DNA of 8,217 nucleotides, taken from an uncultured Bacilli bacterium. Lineage in GTDB: Bacteria; Bacillota_I; Bacilli_A; RF39; UBA660. The position numbers and the translations under genes were made by a program. The notes below the pieces were generated by a model. It did no database searches. It was not told the DNA's origin and saw nothing but the letters and a program-made list of their open reading frames with translations. Of this stretch, positions 1 to 5,492 are shown piece after piece (position 1 is the stretch's first letter; the number at the start of each line of letters is the position of its first letter). Where the stretch lies: positions 1-8,217 of the forward strand of contig CALVIJ010000037.1 in NCBI GenBank assembly GCA_944329505.1, given 5' to 3'.

Positions 1-22
1 ATTTTGCAGCATGCTCTGCCAT
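1..22 (-). CDS. start of a protein gene running off the window edge (partial)
   Basis: An ATG at 20-22 on the minus strand opens a frame reading MAEHAAK before the window ends. It is preceded by a weak purine-rich AAGAGA about 5-6 bases upstream and by an extended -10 promoter (40-68). The predicted 5' leader is only about 10 bases, which is short for a Shine-Dalgarno-led gene. The gene lies downstream of the terminator of the lipoprotein gene, so it would be transcribed independently. Seven codons are too few to identify a product. The frame could be spurious, and the real start could lie beyond the edge. Confidence 0.35.
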
Positions 23-39
23 TTTATTCTCTTGTAAGC

Positions 40-68
40 ATTATAGCACATTTTCTTTTTTTTTTAAA
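40..68 (-). promoter_or_regulatory. extended -10 promoter for the gene leaving the left edge
   Basis: On the minus strand a perfect TATAAT (40-45) is preceded by TGC, giving the TGn extended -10. A TTTAAA (63-68, 4 of 6 to TTGACA) sits 17 bases upstream. It lies downstream of the lipoprotein terminator and just before the partial gene at the edge. Confidence 0.55.
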
Positions 69-103
69 CTTTATTATTATATTTGTCTTTACAACAGCCA
101 TAA

Positions 104-137
104 TATTAAAATAAACTAACTATTAAGTTAGTTTATT
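104..137 (-). terminator. intrinsic terminator of the RseB-like lipoprotein gene
   Basis: A perfect 12-bp inverted repeat pairs 110-121 with 126-137 around a 4-base loop. On the minus strand it is followed by TTTAATATT. The stem includes the TAA stop codon at 133-135. The stem is A/T-rich, with only three G-C pairs, so efficiency is uncertain. Confidence 0.7.
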
Positions 138-1125
138 TACTTACTGGAAGTACAGAAATCGAATTAGCTACATTTAAAAGTTCGCTTTCACTCATATTAT
201 CAGCCACAACATAATATTCAATACCATTACTAATCCAACTTACCATGTTATCAGAAACCGCTGCAACACTTGTCGCCATCTGATAAGGTTCTCCATAGAC
301 TGAAACAATTGCAAGCTCATCACTCACTGAAGCCGTTTGTTCAACAAGCATAAATGGACTATCTCCTTCAAAAGTCATAATAACTCTTTCTCCATTATCT
401 AAACTCACAGTCTCCTTATCCGCAAGACTAGTGTTCTCAGGAATGTACATCGGATAAATTTCTTCATCTATTTCGCTTACAGTTTCTGTTCCTTCTTCTG
501 TTTTTGCTACACTCATGTTTTCATCTAGTGAAAAATATTTATCCTTAAATTCAGCATTGAAATCAACTTTCTTAAAAGTCATTTTTATTAAAACTTCATC
601 TTCCTCATTTAAAACCTCAACTTTGGTAGGATTTAACTTTTTATCAAAATAAATTTTTTGTCTAACCAAATCACTATTATTTGGATAATTTACACTAGTT
701 GTAAAAATATAATTATCCTTAGTCTCTTTAAATTCTTTATCGCTATCGTTTTGAATATCGGAAAGCAATGTTTGAAGTAAGTAAACCTGTGAATTATTAT
801 ACGGCCAATCACTTTGAAATTTAAAACTTTTATTAAGTGTTGGTGTTAAAACATAAACTCCATCACTATTTTTTAAAATTATTTGTTCATGATTATTTGT
901 TTTATTTTTTAACGATACTCGAAACTTATCAGTTTTACTATATGAAGCATCAACATCATATGTGTAAACATCGTCATTATTTATTATTTCCATTTCTCCA
1001 GTCAAATTATAACCATCTAACTTATTAATTTTTTTCTCTAAATCCTTTTCCGCATCATTAACCGTATATTTACCACATCCTACCATTAAAAAACAAACAC
1101 ATAAAATTAAACAAATTTTTTTCAT
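133..1125 (-). CDS. lipoprotein with LolA/RseB-like domain and DUF4367-like C-terminus
   Basis: The 330-residue product is a predicted lipoprotein: a short basic N-terminus, a hydrophobic stretch and a lipobox MVGC with Cys17 as the lipidated residue. It should sit on the outer face of the membrane. Residues about 20-205 are rich in beta strands of the kind seen in LolA/RseB and clostridial GerS-like lipoproteins (YxLTGEMEI, QIILKNSDGVYVLTP, QKIYFDKKLNPTKVEV). Residues about 215-330 end in a pattern typical of DUF4367: Trp297 in SWISNG, then YYVV, then SESELLNVANSI. The ATG at 1123-1125 is preferred because GATGGTGA precedes it and a signal peptide follows directly; an in-frame start 8 codons upstream would add residues before the signal. 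Family membership is by pattern only. A role in sensing or binding envelope lipids, or in regulating an anti-sigma factor, is an inference. Confidence 0.75.
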   Translation of the reverse strand: MKKICLILCVCFLMVGCGKYTVNDAEKDLEKKINKLDGYNLTGEMEIINNDDVYTYDVDASYSKTDKFRVSLKNKTNNHEQIILKNSDGVYVLTPTLNKSFKFQSDWPYNNSQVYLLQTLLSDIQNDSDKEFKETKDNYIFTTSVNYPNNSDLVRQKIYFDKKLNPTKVEVLNEEDEVLIKMTFKKVDFNAEFKDKYFSLDENMSVAKTEEGTETVSEIDEEIYPMYIPENTSLADKETVSLDNGERVIMTFEGDSPFMLVEQTASVSDELAIVSVYGEPYQMATSVAAVSDNMVSWISNGIEYYVVADNMSESELLNVANSISVLPVSK

Positions 1126-1152
1126 TTTTTCACCATCTTTCAGTTTCAATTA

Positions 1153-1182
1153 ATTATATGGACTTTATTTTTTATTTATGAA
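1153..1182 (-). promoter_or_regulatory. promoter of the RseB-like lipoprotein gene
   Basis: A perfect TATAAT lies at 1153-1158 on the minus strand. A TTCATA (1177-1182, 4 of 6) is 18 bases upstream. The predicted start near 1146 leaves about 20 bases of leader containing the GATGGTGA ribosome-binding site. The -10 and following bases are part of a 15-mer repeated exactly at 6021-6035. Confidence 0.55.
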
Positions 1183-1186
1183 TAAT
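1159..1186 (+). promoter_or_regulatory. possible promoter of the DUF378 gene
   Basis: TGGACT (1159-1164) and AATAAT (1181-1186) are separated by 16 bases on the plus strand. This would place a start near 1193 and a leader of about 38 bases. The match is modest in very AT-rich DNA. It would overlap the divergent lipoprotein promoter, so the two could interfere. Confidence 0.35.
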
Positions 1187-1230
1187 TTTTTAACTTTCAG
1201 CCATTATAAATAATAGAGGAAGGTGAAATT

Positions 1231-1431
1231 ATGGAAATATTACAAAAAATATGTTTAGTCCTAACAATTATAGGTGCTGTCAACTGGGGATTAGTTGGTC
1301 TTTTTGACTTTAATTTAGTAACATTCCTATTGGGTGATACATCTATGTTAACTAGAGCAGTTTATACACTAGTTGGTATTGCTGGTTTAATTAATATTGG
1401 ACTATTATTTGTTCATTTAGACACAAAATAA
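1231..1431 (+). CDS. DUF378 family small membrane protein (YuzA-like)
   Basis: The 66-residue product is of the length usual for DUF378. It carries the family signature near residues 15-30 (GAVNWGLVGLFDFNLV) and a second block RxVYTLVGIAGL at 42-53. Two membrane segments are expected, about 6-24 and 43-62, with a short conserved loop holding Asp26, Asn28 and Asp36. The start is supported by a strong GAGGAAGGTG site about 5 bases upstream of the ATG. This is the only plus-strand gene in the window; it diverges from the lipoprotein gene and converges on the DUF308 gene with 20 bases between them. DUF378 proteins have no established biochemical function, and none is assigned here. Confidence 0.9.
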   Translation: MEILQKICLVLTIIGAVNWGLVGLFDFNLVTFLLGDTSMLTRAVYTLVGIAGLINIGLLFVHLDTK

Positions 1432-1460
1432 ATCTATCATTTAAGATAGATTTATTTTTT
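1423..1460. terminator. bidirectional terminator shared by the DUF378 and DUF308 genes
   Basis: A perfect 12-bp stem pairs 1427-1438 with 1445-1456 around a 6-base loop. On the plus strand the run of T continues to 1460; on the minus strand the stem is followed by TTTG, a weaker tract. The hairpin includes both stop codons (1429-1431 plus, 1452-1454 minus), so it fills the entire gap between the convergent genes. Confidence 0.85.
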
Positions 1461-1985
1461 ATCAATTTTAGAATAACTATAAATGGTAAATATATTACTA
1501 ACCGCATCTACAATCAATATAGCTCCAATAATCTGAACACTAACTGATAAAGCTTCAAATGGGTTAAACACTAAAAGTAATCCACACCCAAGTAAAATAA
1601 ATGCCACGATTAACATTTGCCACCAATTTTGATACTCAAATTTCTTCAAGTCAAAAGACATTGATAATTTACTGACAGAATCTACTAATAAGAAAATTCC
1701 CATTACAAGTGGTAAAAATGAAGCAAATGCCTCTGGATTTAACAAAACATACACTCCAAAAGCTCCAAAAATAATTGACATCACTAAACTAAAGCTAGAA
1801 AAAGCAGTTTTTATTTCTGTTTTCATATACATAACAACACCAGATACTCCGACAAACAAAAACATAATTCCTACTAAATAACAAACAGAAGTTATAACTA
1901 GGCCTGGAAAAAACAACATGATAATTCCAAATAATAAATAAAGAACAGATGTTGCAATCAAAGTATTTCTAATTTTTTCAAACAT
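1452..1985 (-). CDS. HdeD/DUF308 family integral membrane protein
   Basis: The 177-residue product is almost entirely hydrophobic, with six predicted membrane spans at about 8-27, 31-52, 63-82, 87-107, 122-141 and 147-168. It reads as three copies of a two-helix unit. The second helix of each has a related pattern: PGLV then VGIMFLFVGVSGVV; NPEAF then MGIFLLVDSVSKL; NPFEA then IGAILIVDAVSNI. This threefold architecture and length match the HdeD/DUF308 family. HdeD in Escherichia coli is linked to acid resistance, but Firmicute members have no settled role, so no function is claimed. The ATG at 1985 is backed by AAAGGAGC about 9 bases upstream and a good promoter (2010-2038). The gene appears monocistronic. 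Confidence 0.85.
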   Translation of the reverse strand: MFEKIRNTLIATSVLYLLFGIIMLFFPGLVITSVCYLVGIMFLFVGVSGVVMYMKTEIKTAFSSFSLVMSIIFGAFGVYVLLNPEAFASFLPLVMGIFLLVDSVSKLSMSFDLKKFEYQNWWQMLIVAFILLGCGLLLVFNPFEALSVSVQIIGAILIVDAVSNIFTIYSYSKIDKK

Positions 1986-2009
1986 ATATTCAACGCTCCT
2001 TTTATATTA

Positions 2010-2038
2010 ATGATAATATTTTTTAAAAATAAAGTCAA
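2010..2038 (-). promoter_or_regulatory. sigma-A type promoter of the DUF308 gene
   Basis: TTGACT (2033-2038) and TATCAT (2010-2015) are separated by exactly 17 bases on the minus strand, each 5 of 6 to consensus. The -35 starts within a few bases of the cdaR terminator hairpin, so the DUF308 gene is set up as an independent unit. Confidence 0.7.
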
Positions 2039-2065
2039 TTAAAAAGTAGCATTTCAGCTACTTTT
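2037..2065 (-). terminator. intrinsic terminator of cdaA-cdaR
   Basis: A 9-bp perfect stem pairs 2042-2050 with 2057-2065 around a 6-base loop and is followed on the minus strand by TTTTT. The TAG stop codon of cdaR (2058-2060) lies inside the stem. The core includes GTAGC/GCTAC, so it is one of the more stable hairpins here. Confidence 0.8.
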
Positions 2066-3416
2066 CAACAACTCTGATTTTAACTCGTTTTGTTTTAGAC
2101 AAATATTGTACCCTTGAATCAGTTCCTTCAACTTTTACTTCAACTTCATATTCTCCAGGTTCATAACCCTCCAAGTCAATGTAGGCTGTAATATTTTCGG
2201 CAGTAAGATTATTAAGTACCGATTCAACACCTTTGACATTAACCGTAACCTGAATATCTTCTTGTGATAAACCTTGAACACTATATTTATCACTTAAGTT
2301 ACGTACATCAATATTGACGTTTGAAATATCTTTATCAGTCGATGTGCCTAAAGTTATATTAGCAGTCACATTATTTATACTCATTGATCTAACTCCTCGA
2401 GGTTTTGTTAAATCCAATTTATATTCTCTATCTTCTTTAAGTCCGTCAACATCAACCTCAACAGGAACATATTCTAACTCATCAAGTACACTTTGTTCAG
2501 CATAAACAGTTACATTATTATCACTAAGTGTAATCGAACTAATAGCTTGACCAAATGTTACATCACCCTTCGGAATAACTCTAATTGGTACAGTTTTACT
2601 AGGCGATGACAAATCAACCGTAACCTCAACTTTAGAAGGAACAATTTCTACATCCAAACTATTACCATTAGAATCATAAGCTTTTAGTGGAACATCTTTA
2701 AGAGTTACTGTTCCAACCTCTTGATTATTTAAACTAGATACATCAACCAAAGCTTTTACTGTTGCTACTTTTGTTAAACTATTAATAGCGTTTTCGTCTT
2801 CAGCACCTTTAATAACAACGTTATCAACCTCTGGGGTAACATTATCGACAATTAATTTTGGGTCTAAACTATCTTGATTAAGCAAATCAGTCGTCAATGT
2901 CTTAGATTCTGACACTTTAGGATAAATATTAACCGTAGCTACAGACGGATTAACACTATACTCAACTGAATCATTTGGTCTCATATATTCTATATCAACC
3001 TTATGTGTACCAGGTTTTAAACCAGTTAAATCAACTGTAACTTTAGAGGCAGTAGATTGTTTTGCAATAAACAAATCACTTCTACTTCCCATAAGTGTAA
3101 TATCCACTTTATCAGGTAATCCTTCTACCACATAAGCTTCTTCATTATATACCGCTTCAACAGTTTGATCCTTTAAAACTTCGGCACTTGTATCATTAAA
3201 TGATATTTTTTTCTGATCAAAAAGAATGAACACTACCAAAGCTAGAAATAAAGAGACAAAAAGTAATGTATTACTTCTAGAAAGAAATGTTTCAAGTGAT
3301 CTATTAGAACCGCCTATTTTCTTGCCGATTTTCATAAAAGTCTTAGTTATAGGAACAACTATTTTTTTATCAATAAATCGTACAAATCTTTTAATAATTC
3401 CAGGTTTCTTATTCAT
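2058..3416 (-). CDS. cdaR: CdaA regulator with four YbbR domains (CdaR/YbbR)
   Basis: The 452-residue product is a membrane-anchored regulator of the diadenylate cyclase encoded just upstream; in Bacillus the YbbR protein binds CdaA and tunes cyclic-di-AMP synthesis. One membrane span lies at about 50-66 (TLLFVSLFLALVVFILF). After it come four YbbR-type beta repeats, at roughly 80-170, 175-270, 275-360 and 365-452. The ends show recurring patterns such as VDLTGLKPGTHKV, VDVDGLKEDREYKL and IDLEGYEPGEYEV, all predicted to be outside the cell. The ATG at 3416 is supported by AAGGTGG 5 bases upstream and the 8-bp overlap with cdaA. The cytoplasmic N-terminus is unusual: about 49 residues with 13 Lys/Arg and only 2 acidic residues, far longer than the roughly 10 residues of Bacillus YbbR. 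The gene normally next in this cluster, glmM, is not here. Confidence 0.9.
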   Translation of the reverse strand: MNKKPGIIKRFVRFIDKKIVVPITKTFMKIGKKIGGSNRSLETFLSRSNTLLFVSLFLALVVFILFDQKKISFNDTSAEVLKDQTVEAVYNEEAYVVEGLPDKVDITLMGSRSDLFIAKQSTASKVTVDLTGLKPGTHKVDIEYMRPNDSVEYSVNPSVATVNIYPKVSESKTLTTDLLNQDSLDPKLIVDNVTPEVDNVVIKGAEDENAINSLTKVATVKALVDVSSLNNQEVGTVTLKDVPLKAYDSNGNSLDVEIVPSKVEVTVDLSSPSKTVPIRVIPKGDVTFGQAISSITLSDNNVTVYAEQSVLDELEYVPVEVDVDGLKEDREYKLDLTKPRGVRSMSINNVTANITLGTSTDKDISNVNIDVRNLSDKYSVQGLSQEDIQVTVNVKGVESVLNNLTAENITAYIDLEGYEPGEYEVEVKVEGTDSRVQYLSKTKRVKIRVVEK

Positions 3417-4218
3417 TTATTCCACCTTCTTTCGCTCCATCTAAAATTTTATGAGATGGCGCTAAAGCCTCTAATAAACGAATTCTTACTTCGTCTAAAG
3501 AAAGATTATAAATAAGCTCACCATTCATAGCAATAGAAATTCTACTAGTTTCCTCTGATACCACAATAGCAATACAATCCGTTCGTTCAGCAATTCCTAA
3601 AGCAGCTCTATGACGTGTACCAAGTCTCTTACTAATAGCCATACTATCACTAGTTGGAAATACCGCACCTGCACAAATAATCTTATCCCCTCTAATAATC
3701 ACACCACCATCGTGAAGTGGATTGTTTGTAAAGAAAATCGAAGATAAAAGTGGTCCAGATATATCTGCATAAATTTTTTGGGCTTTTTCCACATAACTAG
3801 CCAAACTATTTTCTCTCTCGATAACAATCAATGCTCCAATTCTCATTTTGCGCATATAATCAATAGAACTAGTAATTTCACCGATAGACTTTTCTAATTC
3901 ACTAAGTGAAAGTGTTCTATGTCTTCCAAGTAATTGTGCTCGTCCAAGTTGCTCCAAAGCATCTCTGATTTCTGGTTGAAAAATAATAATTAATGCAAGT
4001 GGTGCCCATTCAATAACATAATCAATCAAATAATCAATCGTTACTAAATCCAAAGCATCAGCTACAAATTTTGTAATTACAATGATTAAAATACCCTTAA
4101 AAAGCATTATCATTTTCACATTTTTTCTCAGACTTTTTAAAATTAAATAAAATAATCCCCAGACTAATAATACATCAAGTATTTTTCTAGCCAGTTCGAT
4201 TAAAGATTCTATTGTCAT
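3409..4218 (-). CDS. cdaA: membrane-bound diadenylate cyclase CdaA (DacA)
   Basis: The 269-residue enzyme should condense two ATP into cyclic-di-AMP at the inner face of the membrane. Three membrane segments occupy about residues 12-29, 36-56 and 68-82, followed by a DAC domain at about 100-255. The active-site blocks are visible: PLHDGGVII with Asp170, GTRHRAALGIAE with Arg202-His203-Arg204, and VVSEET at 219-224. The usual DGA motif reads DGG here (Ala to Gly at 172); the catalytic Asp is kept, so activity is expected. The length equals that of Bacillus CdaA. The ATG at 4218 has a strong GGAGG site 7 bases upstream and an extended -10 promoter. It overlaps cdaR by 8 bp, indicating translational coupling. 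A role in potassium, osmotic and cell-wall homeostasis follows from family knowledge. Confidence 0.95.
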   Translation of the reverse strand: MTIESLIELARKILDVLLVWGLFYLILKSLRKNVKMIMLFKGILIIVITKFVADALDLVTIDYLIDYVIEWAPLALIIIFQPEIRDALEQLGRAQLLGRHRTLSLSELEKSIGEITSSIDYMRKMRIGALIVIERENSLASYVEKAQKIYADISGPLLSSIFFTNNPLHDGGVIIRGDKIICAGAVFPTSDSMAISKRLGTRHRAALGIAERTDCIAIVVSEETSRISIAMNGELIYNLSLDEVRIRLLEALAPSHKILDGAKEGGINE

Positions 4219-4244
4219 GAAATAACCTCCATCTAACTTAGTTA

Positions 4245-4272
4245 ATTATATCACACTTAAGTCATTGATAAA
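4245..4272 (-). promoter_or_regulatory. extended -10 promoter of cdaA-cdaR
   Basis: A perfect TATAAT (4245-4250) is preceded by TGA, giving TGATATAAT on the minus strand. No good -35 is present; TTTATC at 4267-4272 (spacer 16) is the best candidate. An extended -10 can compensate for this. The predicted start leaves about 20 bases of leader with the GGAGG site and no room for a riboswitch. Confidence 0.6.
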
Positions 4273-4317
4273 ACCCTTTATTTTTTGAAAATTTTGTTAA
4301 AAAGTCAATTTGACCGC

Positions 4318-4344
4318 ATAAAAAAAGATGAAACTCATCTTTTT
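4318..4344 (-). terminator. strong intrinsic terminator after the NND-motif membrane protein
   Basis: A 10-bp stem (4322-4331 with 4335-4344) closes on a 3-base loop, or 9 bp with a 5-base loop. It is followed on the minus strand by an uninterrupted T run (TTTTTTTATG). The first two bases of the TAA stop codon region (4343-4345) are in the stem. It separates this gene from the cdaA promoter. Confidence 0.85.
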
Positions 4345-4927
4345 ATAAATTCCAAATATCGTTATTTTTTTCATCGGTTTCTGAAACGTTTAAACTCTCA
4401 ACAGGTGCATCCTGAACTGGTTGAGTTGGTTTAACTTCTTCAGAGACTGAAGTCGTATCTGTAGCAACTGGTTCAACAACATTAGTTGAAGCATCTACAT
4501 GTGATTCTACATTTAATCCAGCAGGTTCAGATGAAACCGGTTCTACTGGAGTAACCACAGAAGAAGGTTCAACTGTATTTGTCACATCAGAAACAGTTTC
4601 TACTGGTGTAACAGTTTCAGCATTATTTTGACTATTAAATACATCATTATTTACATTTAAAGTATCACTGATAGTATCTACTTTAACTTCTTCAAGCGGT
4701 TTATCTACTTTTGGCATAGACATCCAATCATTATTGTTTGCTTCATTAACAGTTGGTGCGGTTGGTTGAGATTCTACAGCTTCTTCTATTGGTTTGGTAT
4801 CTTTTTTTTCTTCTTTGTTATCTTTCTTTGTTTTTTTCATACTTTCAGTTAAATAACCAATTAAGGCTAAAACAAAAACAATCGAAGCTAAAACAACCCA
4901 AAATACCCAGTTTGATAATATCTCCAT
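4343..4927 (-). CDS. membrane-anchored disordered acidic protein with NND-aromatic motifs, unknown function
   Basis: I do not recognise this 194-residue protein. It has one N-terminal membrane span (about 5-26), then a Lys-rich stretch (30-45). By the positive-inside rule that places the remaining 150 residues in the cytoplasm. That region is low in complexity: rich in Val, Thr, Ser, Pro, Glu and Asn, with near-repeats of the type TPVETVS, TVEPSS and TPVEPVSSEP. Three copies of an NND-plus-aromatic motif stand out: NNDW at 65-68, NNDVF at 93-97 and NNDIWNL at the very C-terminus (188-194). The overall plan (short outside end, span, basic patch, acidic Pro-rich linker) resembles that of scaffold proteins such as ZipA, but no folded end domain is visible. 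The ATG at 4927 has GGAAGGAGC upstream and a good promoter. Gene status is strong; function is unknown. Confidence 0.8.
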   Translation of the reverse strand: MEILSNWVFWVVLASIVFVLALIGYLTESMKKTKKDNKEEKKDTKPIEEAVESQPTAPTVNEANNNDWMSMPKVDKPLEEVKVDTISDTLNVNNDVFNSQNNAETVTPVETVSDVTNTVEPSSVVTPVEPVSSEPAGLNVESHVDASTNVVEPVATDTTSVSEEVKPTQPVQDAPVESLNVSETDEKNNDIWNL

Positions 4928-4954
4928 AAACTTGCTCCTTCCTATTCTAAAGAC

Positions 4955-4983
4955 ATAATATCATTTTTTTTAATATATTTCAA
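4955..4983 (-). promoter_or_regulatory. promoter of the NND-motif membrane protein gene
   Basis: TTGAAA (4978-4983) and TATTAT (4955-4960) are 17 bases apart on the minus strand, each 5 of 6 to consensus, and the -10 carries a TGA extension. The -35 overlaps the trmL stop codon. No hairpin terminator separates trmL from this gene, so readthrough from trmL may add to this promoter. Confidence 0.7.
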
Positions 4984-5492
4984 GAGTATTTTTCTAAATA
5001 ATCTACTCCTTTAAACGGTTCATCAAAAAACAAATCATTATAGTTTTGTTGTCTTAAAACTTCATATACCATAATAGCTACTGTATTTGATAAATTTAAA
5101 GCTCTGACTTTATCGGTCATTGGTATTCTAAGACAAGTGTCCAAATGGTCTTTCAAAATTTCTTTAGGAATTCCTGTACTTTCTTTTCCAAATACCAAAT
5201 ATATATTTTCAGACTTATCACTATAATCAAATGATGAATGAGGCTTATGACCATAGCGTGTTAAAAAATAAAATTTTCCATTATTTTTGCTTAGAAAATC
5301 ATCCCAATTTTCATACAACACATAATCACAATCATTAATATAATTTGCCCCACTTCTTTTAACAACTTTTTGATCCAAACTAAATCCTAATGGTTTTATT
5401 AGATGTAACTTTGTATTAGTGGCTGCACAAGTTCTCATAATATTACCTGTGTTTTGTGGAATTTCTGGTTCATAAAGTACTACGTTAATCAT
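4980..5492 (-). CDS. trmL: tRNA (cytidine/uridine-2'-O-)-methyltransferase TrmL (SPOUT family)
   Basis: The 170-residue enzyme should transfer a methyl group from S-adenosylmethionine to the 2'-hydroxyl of the wobble nucleotide (position 34) of leucine tRNAs. The three SPOUT knot motifs are intact: IPQNTGNIMRTCAA at 11-24, LVFGKESTGIP at 99-109 and IPMTDKVRALNLSNTVAI at 123-140. The length is close to the 150-160 residues usual for TrmL/CspR. The start is taken at the ATG 5490-5492. GGGAG lies 8 bases upstream and the ATG shares one base with the stop codon of the upstream gene (TAATG). A TTG five codons earlier would bury the ribosome-binding site inside the gene. Related SPOUT enzymes methylate rRNA or other tRNAs, so the substrate is inferred from the family. 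Confidence 0.93.
   Translation of the reverse strand: MINVVLYEPEIPQNTGNIMRTCAATNTKLHLIKPLGFSLDQKVVKRSGANYINDCDYVLYENWDDFLSKNNGKFYFLTRYGHKPHSSFDYSDKSENIYLVFGKESTGIPKEILKDHLDTCLRIPMTDKVRALNLSNTVAIMVYEVLRQQNYNDLFFDEPFKGVDYLEKYS

Noticed and set aside
837..1028. Plus-strand 63-residue open frame
   Set aside because: It lies wholly inside the lipoprotein gene on the other strand, has a His/Tyr/Leu-rich composition typical of antisense reading of AT-rich coding DNA, and has no ribosome-binding site.
2314..2505. Plus-strand 63-residue open frame
   Set aside because: It is antisense to the third and fourth YbbR repeats of cdaR; the Ser/Thr repeats in it mirror the sense codons, and no start signal is present.
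3226..3444. Plus-strand 72-residue open frame across the cdaR-cdaA junction
   Set aside because: It is antisense to the well-supported CdaR N-terminus and the cdaA end, with no ribosome-binding site.
4219..4342. Cyclic-di-AMP (ydaO type) riboswitch before cdaA
   Set aside because: The gap is only 124 bases and is filled by a terminator, a small palindrome and a promoter with a leader of about 20 bases. A riboswitch aptamer would not fit.
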